DNA of 64,000 bases from Rutidosis leptorrhynchoides (lineage: Eukaryota > Streptophyta > Magnoliopsida > Asterales > Asteraceae): the NCBI RefSeq assembly GCF_046630445.1, contig NC_092340.1, positions 359,642,001 to 359,706,000 of the forward strand, written 5' to 3'. The position numbers and the translations under genes were made by a program. This document shows positions 1 to 11,094 of the stretch, piece after piece. Position 1 is the stretch's first letter; each line of letters begins with the position of its first letter. The notes under the pieces were generated by a model. The model did no database searches. It saw nothing but the letters and a program-made list of their open reading frames with translations, and had not been told where the DNA came from.

Positions 1-516
1 CTTGTTAATGTCGGTTACCAGGTGTTCATCATATGAATGATTTTTATCTCTATGTATGGGATGTGTATTGAAATATGAAATCTTGTGGTCTATTGTTACG
101 ATTTGATATATATAGGTTAAACCTATAACTCACCAACATTTTTGTTGACGTTTAAAGCATGTTTATTCTCAGGTGAATACTAAGAGCTTCCGCTATTGCA
201 TACTAAAATAAGGACAAGATTTGGAGTCCATGTTTGTATGATATTGTGTAAAAACTGCATTCAAGAAACTGATTTCGATGTAACATATTTGTATTGTAAA
301 CCATTATGTAATGGTCGTGTGTAAACAAGATATTTTAGATTATCATTATTTGATAATCTACGTAAAGCTTTTTAAACCTTTAATTATGAAATAAAGGTTA
401 TGGTTTGTTTTAAAAATGAATGCAGTCTTTGAAAAACGTCTCATATAGAGGTCAAAACCTCGCAACGAAATCAATTAATATGGAACGTTTTTAATCAATA
501 AGAACGGGACATTTCA
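1..516 (+). mobile_element. 3' end of an LTR of a gypsy element, interrupting the next LTR
   Basis: This stretch has no coding content and ends in a CA dinucleotide (516), the usual LTR terminus. Short blocks resemble the end of the neighbouring Tekay-like LTR, such as the words around CTCAGGTGAA, TTTGGAGTCC and GTCTCATATAGAG, so it looks like a relative. Immediately after it, at 517, the sequence matches an internal point of the 3' LTR of element A (6829). The simplest reading is that a related element inserted into the 5' LTR of element A and only its last 516 bases lie in the window. The start of this LTR is outside the window. Confidence 0.6.
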
Positions 517-1425
517 CTTACCAACTTATTTGCGGGTCCAAATCAGTCCAAGAAACCCTCTGTTGGGTCGTGGTTTGCTGCTCCAATCCTGCTTCTGTTT
601 CGGTTTATATCCATCCTCTTGTTCTTGATCCTAATCTCCTATAAGGTAGTCCTCAAACCCTAGTGATAATCCTACTATTAATCTATTACTTTTAATATAA
701 TATGATGATTTATATTAGTTTTGTTCTTGGAGTTAACTATAAGAATTGTGTTATTTAAATTGAACATGTATATATGAACTAAAAGATGATAATGAATATG
801 ATTAATAAGTTTAGGGATGTTGAACTATGATGATGATCATAAATAAAATAATGAACTAGTTTTTTTTGAATGTGACTAATAAGATTAAGTTAAAAGAATG
901 ATTATGATTAAGATTAAAAGTATGATAATGATTTGATAAAGTTAAAAGACATAAAGAAAGATTAGGAGTATTAGTAATAAGATTAAGATTTTCAAACTAA
1001 AAGTATTATAGTTAATGGGTTTAGTTGTAAGATATGAAAGTGTATTAGTAAATAATAATGATTATGATATAGATTATGAAAAGGAATTGTTTATGTAATA
1101 AAGATTAGGGTTATAAGTTTAAATAATACATATGGGTAATAAGGTTAGAGTTAATGAAGGTGATTAGGTTAGGTTTATGATAAAAGGTAATGAATACGGA
1201 TTAGTAGAGTATTTATGATCATGGTGTACGTGCATGCATGCATGCATGCATACGTACGTATGTACATGTATATTTTGTAGGTGTATGTGTGTGTATATAT
1301 GCAAGTATATACATACGTGTATATGTATGTGTATATATGTATGTATATGTACGTGTGTGTGTATGTATGAATGTGTATTATGTAAGTTATGTTAAGTTAA
1401 TAAATATAGTAATAAAAAGTAATAA

Positions 1426-1458
<33 letters not shown>

Positions 1459-2585
1459 CCATCTTACACTTATGTATATGTAACAACTACACCTAATATA
1501 TATATATATATATCATATAGTTATGAACACATACATGTATAATAATGAATAAAGAATATATATATATATATGTATGTATCACATAGGTGTATATTATCTA
1601 TGTAACATATAATGAACAAGTATATAATAGCTGATTTATTAAATACAAATACTATTATAACTTACACACTTAATTATATAGTAACATTTAAGTACACTAA
1701 GTATATTATTACTTATGTAAATATAACTTTTCTCAAAAACGGTCACTGTTAATATAGTTACTATATTAATAAACAAACTTTATGTCTATTAAACATTAAC
1801 TAATCGAACATAACATCTCTAGGTTGAGATCTCCGTGTTCAACACTCCGATCATATAACTTGCGTGAAATATCTATCTGCTATTAAGGTGAACTTCATAG
1901 CCCCTCTTTTTACTATTTCTTAACTGTTTTATAACTTTGGGGTGAGACACATGCTTGCTTTCAAACTGTTTTACACTTAGACGCAAGTACTCAAACTTTA
2001 TTTTGATTAGTTCAAACTGTGCTAACATGCTTTGATTCATGCTAAATCCCTACCATGATATCGTTAGTTGCTACGTATAAAGGCAAGCTTAGTTATTGTG
2101 AATAGTGCTATTGAGAGTGACGTCTCTATTCGGATGACCGATGGTCAATGGATACATAATAATGATGCACGACACGAACGTGATGTGTTTAGGGTAACTT
2201 ACGGTTAGTATCGATATCATATACACCAGCACTACTACCGAACTGATTAAACTTCATAATTAAATCTTGTGGTCTAAAAACTTGTTATAACTATTAAACC
2301 TATGTTGTTCACTCAACCATTTTTGGTTGACACTTTAAGCATGTTTTGTCTCAGGTGAATATTGCTAAAGATTAGTTGCTATTTGAACTTTGCTGCTTTG
2401 GAGTCCGCATTTATACATTCATATTATTGCATTAGAACACTTATTGTAATGACTTAATACTTTTCGCTGCTTAAATACATTGGTTTTTAATTAAAATGTC
2501 TCATATAGAGTCGTTCTCGTTTATACATACTTGTGTTGTAATATTGTGAAGTCATATTTCCCCGAGCCTATTTGGGGGTATGACA
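517..2585 (+). repeat. 5' LTR of element A (3' two thirds)
   Basis: This region matches 6829-8938 almost throughout, including a run of GCAT repeats near 1233, several (TA)n tracts and the end TATGACA. The primer-binding site follows three bases later. The length difference from the right copy comes mainly from shorter (TA)n tracts. Differences cluster in the first 100 bases, where I counted about seven, while long later blocks are nearly identical. Open frames inside it (for example 1238-1483) are translations of alternating purine-pyrimidine repeats and are not genes. Confidence 0.85.
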
Positions 2586-2588
2586 GAG

Positions 2589-2601
2589 TGGTATCAGAGC
2601 C
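2589..2601 (+). other. Primer-binding site, initiator tRNA-Met type (element A)
   Basis: TGGTATCAGAGCC, three bases after the LTR end, is the usual plant LTR-retrotransposon primer-binding site complementary to the 3' end of initiator tRNA-Met. Confidence 0.9.
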
Positions 2602-2999
2602 AGGTTTGTTATAGAGAACTAGGATTGCATATTATGTGTGCCTTATGTGTTAATTAGGGTGCCTTAGCAATCTATAGGACTATAACCTTTCCTGCCTTAG
2701 TTTGAAGTGTAATCCTCATATCTATGATTGCCTTACTATGCCCCCTTATATCCCTACCGTCATACCGTGCCTTAGAATCTAGTTAGTACTCCTTCTCTAG
2801 GACGTCTAGTCATCACCCAGTTACTGTTTTGGACACCGAAGGATCCGACACTAAAGGATCTATCCGCACACCCAATTACTCACTTGTTTCACCATCAATA
2901 TCACTAACTAACCCATACTACCTTTTCTTATCCATTGGTGTTGCTACCTAGTGCACCATAAACTCTTCAACTAATACTATTTTTGTGTATTGAAGATCA
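2602..2999 (+). other. Untranslated leader of element A
   Basis: Non-coding stretch between the primer-binding site and the gag start. It is C/T-rich with a short repeated word around GGATCCGACACTAAAGGATC. No other feature was seen. Confidence 0.6.
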
Positions 3000-4082
3000 A
3001 TGGCAACTCGTGGTGCTAACGCTCTTCCAAATATCATTTTGACTCCCGCACAATTTCAACAACTGCTTGCTGCCGCCCAAGGTAACAATATTCAAGGAAA
3101 CAACCAAGGAAACCCACCTACATCATGCACCTACAAGGAGTTTATGAACTATAAGCCTTCATCCTTCAATGGGAATGAGGAAGCAGTCGAATTGACTCGT
3201 TGGTTCGAAAAACTCGAATCAATCTTTCGCATATGTAACTGCGCGGAGGTCGACCGAGTGAAGTATGCCACCCATACACTAAGTGGTCTTGCTTTGACTT
3301 GGTGGAACACTTATGCCCAAACTGTAGGGCTAGATGCTGCTAATGCTATTCCATGGGCTGTTGTGAAAAGAATGATGACGGATAAGTTTTGCCCAAGGAA
3401 CCAAATTCAAAAGCTAGAGGTTGAGTTTTGGGAATTGAAGGTCAATGGTACCAATATAGAAGCTTATACCAACAGGTTTATAGAGTTGGTTTCATTGTGC
3501 CCGGACATGGTGCCCACTGAACAAAAGAAGATTGAGCGATGCATAGAAGGTCTTCCTGACGAGATTCAAGGAAATGTTATTGCTGCTAGTAAAGAAACCT
3601 TAGATGCGGTGATACTTATGGCTCAAAACTTGATGATGGCTAAGAGGAGAAAGGCCGCGGCTAATAAACAAGCCGGGGCTAAGACTAGTGAAGGCAAAAG
3701 GAAGATTGAGCCTACTTAAGAATCAAACCATGGTTCGAATAAGAAGGTTGCTGAAAATTCAAGAGGAGGTTATTTAGGGAACCAACCTTATTGTAATCGT
3801 TGTGAGAAACACCATTATGGGTGGTGCAAGGCTGAGTGCACTAAGTGTAAGAAGATTGGTCATATAGCCAAGACTTATAGGGTTGCAGTTCCTTCGACCA
3901 ATACACCTGCAACAAAAGCCAATGCAGTCGTTCCTACATGCTATGACTGTGGAGAAAAAGGGCATTATCGCAACCAGTATTCAAAGAAAAAGGATAACAC
4001 GGGAAATGCTAAAGGCCGAGCGTTTGTGATGACTGCTGAGGAAGCTCGGGATAATGAGGAAGAAGGGGAAGAGGCACAATGA
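3000..4082 (+). pseudogene. Gag of element A, one internal stop, damaged zinc knuckles
   Basis: Structural capsid/nucleocapsid polyprotein of a Ty3/gypsy element. The frame opens at ATG 3000 and carries the retrotransposon Gag core (residues about 60-160, with the words RWFEKLE and LTWWNTY). A TAA at 3717-3719 interrupts it, but the same frame continues to a TGA at 4080-4082 and contains three cysteine-rich knuckles. In the second (CTKCKKIGH...) and third (CYDCGEKGH...) knuckle the last cysteine is replaced by tyrosine, as expected from G-to-A change. No protease frame follows. The protein would not bind RNA normally even with the stop read through. Confidence 0.85.
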
Positions 4083-4566
4083 AGAGTTTTTGACCTACAA
4101 GAATCATTTAAATTTTCATAGTATTCTTTGTGTTACCGTTTAGTACTTCTATAGTTTGGAAGATTTCGTTAAGTTTCTGTAATACTCTAGTTATTTTCTT
4201 TTAATGAATGATGTTATTTTCTTTTCTTTTATTTTCCATTGAATCATTCACCTCGATGAAGATGCATATTGACTAGATGACATAGTAGTAACCTTATGGA
4301 GTGATAAAAATATGATTTAGAATAATATAATGACACTTGATCAACGTCATTATATTATGATAAGTCTTACAGAAATCCTAATGGATCATGATGGGAATAA
4401 GATTTGATCAACCTTAGGACCATTGTGTACAATTACTTACTCCTTATCACTATATTGTCAACTAAAAATATCAATCCTAGTTATTATATATCCTTTACTT
4501 GTCAATTATCCACGCCCGGTGCTGCACCTATTGCATAGGTACCATACCGATTAGCTCCATCCGAAA
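4083..4566 (+). other. Non-coding remnant between gag and RT of element A
   Basis: AT-rich sequence without a usable frame. It occupies the place where protease and the start of reverse transcriptase would be expected, so it is probably decayed or rearranged pol. Confidence 0.4.
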
Positions 4567-5185
4567 TGAAGGAATCATCCAGCCAACTCCAAGAGTTTTT
4601 TTTGGAGAAAGGTTTCATTCGTCCTAGCTTGCCTTCATGGGGAGCACTCGTTCTTTTCCTTAAGAAGAAAGGTGGCACGTTAAGAATGTGTATTGATTAC
4701 TGAGAACTCAACAAGCTAACCATCAAAAATCGTTATCCATTCATGCATATTGATGACCTGTTTGACCAACTGCAAGGATCAAGTCTCAAATTCGAAGATT
4801 GATCTTAGGTCGGGCTATCATCAATTGAGAGTCAATGAAGTTGACATTTCTAAGACTACTTTCCTAACTCGTTATAGACATTATGAGTTTCTTGTCATGT
4901 CTTTTGATTTAACCAATACTCCTGCTGTATTCATGGATCTTATGAACCGTGTATGCAAACCTTATCTTGATAAATTCCTAACCGTTTTCATTGATGAAAT
5001 CTTAATCTATTCCAAGAGCGAAAAAGAGCATGAGCAACATCTGCAATTGATTCTAGAGCTTTTAAAAAAAAAGGAACAACCGTAAGCCAAAATTTTCCAA
5101 GTGTGAACTTTGGCTACGAATCGTACAAATTCCTTGGACATGTAGTTAATAGTGAAGGAATACATGTCGATCCTATAAAAATCAC
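4567..5185 (+). pseudogene. Reverse transcriptase remnant of element A
   Basis: Frame-broken Ty3/gypsy reverse transcriptase. Recognisable parts are the LEKGFIRPS and VLFLKKKGG words near 4600-4680, a TGA at about 4699 in the RMCIDY block, [13 protein letters not shown] near 4795-4840, the [10 protein letters not shown] block, and the catalytic strand near 4988, which reads FIDE rather than the conserved F(I/V)DD. A run of A near 5065 shifts the frame. RNase H and the integrase core are absent: the sequence passes directly to non-coding DNA and then to the integrase tail. Confidence 0.8.
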
Positions 5186-5449
5186 CATTAATCAGAAATT
5201 TTTAAGAACTAGTCATGGAGGAAATCCATAAGACTAGATATTCTAATCACCCAGTCTCTTTTAGCCGATATTTCATACAACATCAACTCTCATTCAAGTA
5301 GGTCCCCACTGTAATTAAGTGTAGAATTTGCTTTAACAAAACGTTGACCGAATGATAATTTTTAGTCAACACTTCCTGTTAAATAAAGTTCATACATTAT
5401 ACATTTCAAATCTTAAAAAGTGTCTTGTTGACGATATACTCGTTATTCC

Positions 5450-5665
5450 CTTGAACGATCTTCGCATTTATTTCACTTCATCGAAAAACCTAGAGAAGTT
5501 CTGGATCATGAGGATAAACGTTTGAAACAAAGCCCTATTCCTGTTGTTAAGATCCGTTGGAATTCACTAAGAGGCCCCGAGTATACCTGGGAACGTGAAG
5601 ACTAGATGAAACGAAAATATTCACATCTATTCTCACCCGCTGATGCATTCGAGAAGTCTTCCTGA
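5450..5665 (+). pseudogene. Integrase C-terminus / chromodomain-like remnant of element A
   Basis: Translation near 5505-5630 gives the block VKIRWNS...EYTWERED followed by MKRKY, which closes the integrase of Tekay/Del-type chromoviruses (family knowledge from memory). There is a TAG at about 5603 inside it. The region is out of frame with the RT remnant and follows a large internal deletion. Confidence 0.7.
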
Positions 5666-5675
5666 AACTTCGGGA

Positions 5676-5701
5676 CGAAGTTTAAATTAACGGGGAGGTA
5701 C
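5676..5701 (+). other. Polypurine tract region of element A
   Basis: The purine-rich word ACGGGGAGGT sits directly before the 3' LTR start and would prime plus-strand DNA synthesis. The exact boundary is uncertain by a few bases. Confidence 0.6.
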
Positions 5702-7738
5702 TATAACAACCCTCACTTTTCCCTCCTGAATTTACTAAGTTGTCCTTAGGGTTTCAATGTCATATTCTGTGCATCATCATTAGGGTTGTTATCCATTTCG
5801 ATAAACGAACTAAAAATTTATGCTTTCGTTAAATGATCGTATTTATTATTAAAACCCTAATATTATATAAAACCCAAAACCAAACCCTACCTATTAAATT
5901 CTAAACCCTAATACCATTTAATAATAAATAATAAACCCTAACCCTAATACTAAATTAATTATATAAACTATATCTATTAATATTTAAATGTGACATAATA
6001 TAACTATTAAAAACTAATAAGCTAATTAGAACTAAGTTAAAATGTAACAAAAGACATGGACTAATAAGTGAATTGAATAAATAAAAGGTATTTAAATAAA
6101 TGTAACTTAATAATAATAATAATAATAACTTTAAAAAATATATATAAATATATAATACATGTATAATAATTCGGCTAGATGTAAAAAAAAAAAGAAAAAA
6201 AGAATTAAACTTGATCTTTTTAGTTAATCCAATCCTAGCCAAACTCAAATGCTTGTGTCCTAATCTAATGAGTGCTTGATCTCTAAGTAAACTAGTGCAA
6301 TTAAGAAACAAATTTGCAACTATAAAAGGCATCATGTATATCAAGTTATTCACCACAAATAAATTCCAAATCTGCTGCCAATTTAGTCGATTGTTTTTCC
6401 CTCCAGCTCTCCAATCTGTCGACTAAACAAACCCTTAAAAACACCTGTTGCAGTCGACTAGAATCACCACCATCCAACCTTCTGTTTGTCGACACTTGAA
6501 CCCTCCAAAACCCCCAGCCTGCAGTCGCCAAACATCACCATCCTAACAGCCCATTCGCCACTCTATCTTGCTGTTATTCAGCTGTGGTTTTCGCCACATA
6601 AACAGCTCAAAAACCTGCTGTGATCTTACTTATTTGAGAGCCCAAAACAGACCCAAGACTGGTCCTTAGTTGCTGCTCGTTCTTGCTGTTGAGCTGCTAC
6701 TTCTGCGTGTTTAAAACAGGCCCAAGAAACCTTTGGATTGGGTCGAATTATTGCTGTTTGTTTCCTCTGCTTTCTGCGTGATCAGATAGACCCAAATTGA
6801 TTCCATTGTTGCTGTGTTTTGCTGCCTGCTTACCATCTTATTTGCGGGTCCAAATCAGTCTAAGAAACCCTCTGTTGGGTCGTGGTTTACTGCTACAATC
6901 CTGCTTCTATTTCGGTATATATCTATCCTCTTGTTCTTGATCCTAATCTCCTATAAGGTAGTCCTCAAACCCTAGTGATAATCCTACTATTAATCTATTA
7001 CTTTTAATATAATATGATGATTTATATTGGTTTTGTTCTTGGAGTTAACTATAAGAATTGTTTATTTAAATTGAACATGTATATATGAACTAAAAGATGA
7101 TAATGAATATGATTAATAAGTTTAGGGATGTTGAACTATGATGATGATCATAAATAAAATAATGAACTAGTTTTTTTTTGAATGTGACTAATAAGATTAA
7201 GTTAAAAGAATGATTATGATTAAGATTAAAAGTATGATAATGATTTGATAAAGTTAAAAGACATAAAGAAAGATTAGGAGTATTAGTAATAAGATTAAGA
7301 TTTTCAAACTAAAAGTATTATAGTTAATGGGTTTAGTTGTAAGATATGAAAGTGTATTAGTAAATAATAATGATTATGATATAAATTATGAAAAGGAATT
7401 GTTTATGTAATAAAGATTAGGGTTATAAGTTTAAATAATACATATGGATAATAAGGGTTAGAGTTAATGAAGGTGATTAGGTTAGGTTTATGATAAAAGG
7501 TAATGATTACGGATTAGTAAAGTATTTATGATCATGGTGTACGTGCATGCATGCATGCATGCATACGTACGTATGTACATGTATATATTGTAGGTGTATG
7601 TGTGTGTATATATGCAAGTATATACATACGTGTATATGTATGTGTATATATGTATATATATGTACGTGTGTGTGTATGTATGAATGTGTATTATGTAAGT
7701 TATGTTAAGTTAATAAATATAGTAATAAATAGTAATAA

Positions 7739-7792
<54 letters not shown>

Positions 7793-7825
7793 CATCTTAC
7801 ACTTATGTATATGTAACACCTACAC

Positions 7826-7874
<49 letters not shown>

Positions 7875-8938
7875 TATAGTTATGAACACATACATGTATA
7901 ATAATGAATAAAGAATATATATATGTATGTATCACATAGGTGTATATTATCTATGTAACATATAATGAACAAGTATATAATAACTGATTTATTAAATACA
8001 AATACTATTATAACTTACACACTTAATTATATAGTAACATTTAAGTACACTAAGTATATTATTACTTATGTAAATATAACTTTTCTCAAAAACGGTCACT
8101 GTTAATATAGTTACTATATTAATAAACAAACTTTATGTCTATTAGACATTAACTAATCGAACATAACATCTCTAGGTTGAGATCTCCGTGTTCAACACTC
8201 CGATCATATAACTTGCGTGGAATATCTATCTGCTATTAAGGTGAACTTCATAGCCCCTCTTTTTACTATTTCTTACCTGTTTTATAACTTTGGGGTGAGA
8301 CACATGCTTGCTTTCAAACTGTTTTACGCTTAGACGCAAGTACTCAAACTTTGTTCTGATTAGTTCAAACTGTTCTAACATGCTTTGATTCATGCTAAAT
8401 CCCTACCATGATATCGTTAGTTGCTACGTATAAAGGCAAGCTTAGTTATTGTGAATAGCGCTATTGAGAGTGACATCTCTATCTGGATGACCGATGGTCA
8501 ATGGATACATAATAATGATGCACGACACGAACGTGATGTGTTTAGGGTAACTTACGGTTAGTATCGATATCATATACACCAGCACTACTACCGAACTGAT
8601 TAAACTTCATAATTAAATCTTGTGGTCTAAAAACTTGTTATAATTATTAAACCTATGTTGTTCACTCAACCATTCTTGGTTGACACTTTAAGCATGTTTT
8701 GTCTCAGGTGAAGATTGCCAAAGATTAGTTGCTATTTGGACTTTGCTGCTTTGGAGTCCGCGTTTATACATTCATATTATTGCATTAGAACACTTATTGT
8801 AATGACTTAATACTTTTCGCTGCTTAAATACATTGGTTTTTAATTAAAACGTCTCATATAGAGTCGTTCTCGTTTATACATACTTGTGTTGTGATATTGT
8901 GAAGTCATATTTCCCCGGGCCTATTTGGGGGTATGACA
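5702..8938 (+). repeat. 3' LTR of element A, full length (about 3.2 kb)
   Basis: It begins TATAACAACCC, where TG would be expected (one G-to-A change), and ends TATGACA. Its last 2.1 kb repeats 517-2585. It contains long (TA)n tracts (about 7742-7788 and 7830-7872) and the alternating GCAT/ACGT run near 7541-7580. The minus-strand frame at 5955-6356 and the plus frame at 7551-7829 are low-complexity artefacts. Confidence 0.85.
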
Positions 8939-9394
<456 letters not shown>

Positions 9395-10190
9395 GTTTCT
9401 ATACTGCATACAGATGTTCAATTGATTCAACACACCCATCTTGTTATCTTCTTCTCCTACCTCCACGTCGCCATTTGCAGTCACACGCCACCATCTCTTC
9501 CCGTGTTGCTGGCTCGCACGCCACGTATAAACACCACTAACACGCCTTGTTATCGACGTGTTGGGTGTGTGTTCCTAGCACACTCGTCGAGCACGCTGTT
9601 GCTATTGATTGTATAAGTAGTTAACGAGTACATGGTTTGACGTGTAAAAAATATCTTGACGGGTGGGTCTCATTAATTAAATGTCGGTGTTAATTTTAAT
9701 TGAATATGCAGCTCTGCCTCTGCGGTGCTGGATACACTCAAGACAATGTAGCTCCGGCTCTGCGGCCCTGGATACCCTCCCCTCCGCCCTCTCTTCTATA
9801 TATAGTCGTTACTCAAATTCATTGTTTTCTTTAACATGCACTCCGGAGAACAAATTATGGGTAATGACAGGGACTGAACTCAAAAATCAATCGATGGGTT
9901 GCTGAGGATGCGTAGGCCGCGAGCCCAAAAAGCCGCTCTAAAAAGCGGAGAATTCAACACATCCATTGGTTGGGCCAGGAGCGACACTGGGAGTACCATT
10001 AATATTAATATCAAATTGATGTTTTTTAATACATTATTATTTTACATCCTTGATGCTACGTGCCCTTTTATCAATCTAATTTGTTGCTTTTGTTTGTGAA
10101 CATATGATAAAACAACCAATAGTCAATTTTAATTCTTACTAACCAAATATTTTATGAAGTTTTTCTGCTCATTAACAGTCATTTAACGCA
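9395..10190. other. Unassigned region with a short imperfect tandem repeat
   Basis: No gene could be supported. 9709-9740 and 9749-9780 are two imperfect copies of a GC-rich unit (about 40 bp period) with the shared words CTCTGCGG and CTGGATAC. Small frames at 9319-10099 have no recognisable domain. The base composition is more GC-rich than the surroundings, so this could be old genic or promoter sequence. Confidence 0.4.
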
Positions 10191-10272
10191 CGGGCTTAAA
10201 GCCCGATATTTACATTTACGAAATCATAACTTTACAACTTTCGTATAACGCACAGGCTCATAACACTAGTAA
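10191..10272 (+). other. Possible Helitron-like 3' terminus
   Basis: A perfect hairpin CGGGCTTAAAGCCCG (10191-10205) is followed by a second, hairpin-less copy of the ACGCACRGGCT word and by AACACTAGT, which contains CTAG followed by T. Hairpin plus CTRR|T is the end signature of Helitrons, but the spacing is longer than usual and no 5' end was found. Confidence 0.3.
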
Positions 10273-10462
10273 ACTAGTAAGAATAATATAAAATAAATCT
10301 CAAACTTCTTACCTTGTTATGTTTTCAAAAACTAGTGGGAGAGATTTGCGCGTTACTACGAGAAATGGTTTCGTTTCCCACATAGATGATTGATAATCTT
10401 TATTTTATTATCAAATATTTATTTTTGGTTTGTACTAAATTAGTTGTCCCGAGTCCTTACAC

Positions 10463-10759
10463 AGTAAATATTCATTTGCATCCTTAATTTAAGTTGAGAT
10501 TCAAGGGATAAATCTCAACCCTTGAATCATATGATAGGAGGAACAATCACATGTGATTAACAGCCCTTAGATTTAATATAATCACATGTGATTAACAGAT
10601 TACCCTTCCTTTATTTTTGTATTTTAATCTTGATCGTTCATCACATTTGATCCAAGGCTGGTAACCACATGTGATTGTCCCGCCCATCACATAATCCAAT
10701 GACTGAAATTCATCCCTTAAATCTTAACTTAAATTAAGGATTCAAATGAATATATCCAT
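10463..10759. mobile_element. MULE-type MITE, 297 bp, 9-bp target duplication
   Basis: The element has long terminal inverted repeats: about 45-50 bases from 10468 (TTCATTTGCATCCTTAATTT...) match the reverse complement of the sequence ending at 10753. It is flanked by identical 9-bp direct repeats, TCCTTACAC, at 10454-10462 and 10760-10768. A 9-bp duplication with long inverted repeats is typical of Mutator-like elements. Inside are three palindromic ATCACATGTGAT-like words. It lies roughly 330 bp upstream of the zinc-finger gene start codon. Confidence 0.8.
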
Positions 10760-10908
10760 TCCTTACACCTCTAATATGTACATTAAAAACCCAACAAATT
10801 ATGAAATTTAACATTTCTTCGACTTTTCTAAACACATGTATAGTTTGTTGTCTATATATATTTCCCTTTTTTGGCTAATAAGTTTCAAAACATACATCCT
10901 ATGATATT

Positions 10909-10965
10909 TTGGGCCAAATAAAGATTTTGGGCATTTCTTGATGGGCCATCACAACACTGGGCCCA
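10909..10965 (+). promoter_or_regulatory. Three site II (TGGGCC) motifs upstream of the zinc-finger gene
   Basis: TGGGCC occurs at 10910-10915, 10942-10947 and 10958-10963 (the last as TGGGCCCA). Clusters of TGGGCC/T (site II, TCP-binding) are known from promoters of growth-related and housekeeping plant genes. They lie 130-185 bp before the ATG, where a core promoter is expected. No clear TATA box was seen between them and the ATG. Confidence 0.55.
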
Positions 10966-11094
10966 TGATTTAGAGTGTTGAAGACTGAAGACCCCTTGGT
11001 TTATCACTTTATCACGAAAACTTCACTCTCCCCTCCTGATCGTCTGCAGTTTTTTCACGGTCAATTCGAACAACTTCCACCTAACGCCGTCGTG

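Larger units (their letters stand above)
517..8938 (+). mobile_element. Element A: Tekay/Del-like Ty3/gypsy chromovirus, internally deleted
   Basis: Direct repeats 517-2585 and 6829-8938 are the two LTRs, followed on the left by an initiator-Met tRNA primer-binding site and preceded on the right by a purine-rich tract. Between them lie a gag with one stop codon, a broken reverse transcriptase remnant and a chromodomain-like integrase C-terminus, in the gag-pol order of Ty3/gypsy chromoviruses. Protease, RNase H and most of integrase are missing. LTRs of about 3.2 kb and the final chromodomain-like block point to the Tekay/Del lineage. The missing first 1.1 kb of the left LTR probably lies left of the window, split off by the insertion ending at 516. 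Confidence 0.85.

Noticed and set aside
1238-1483. 81-codon and 92-codon plus-strand frames in the two LTRs of element A
   Set aside because: They translate alternating TATG/TGTG repeats to Tyr/Val/Cys strings and lie in LTRs; no coding signal.
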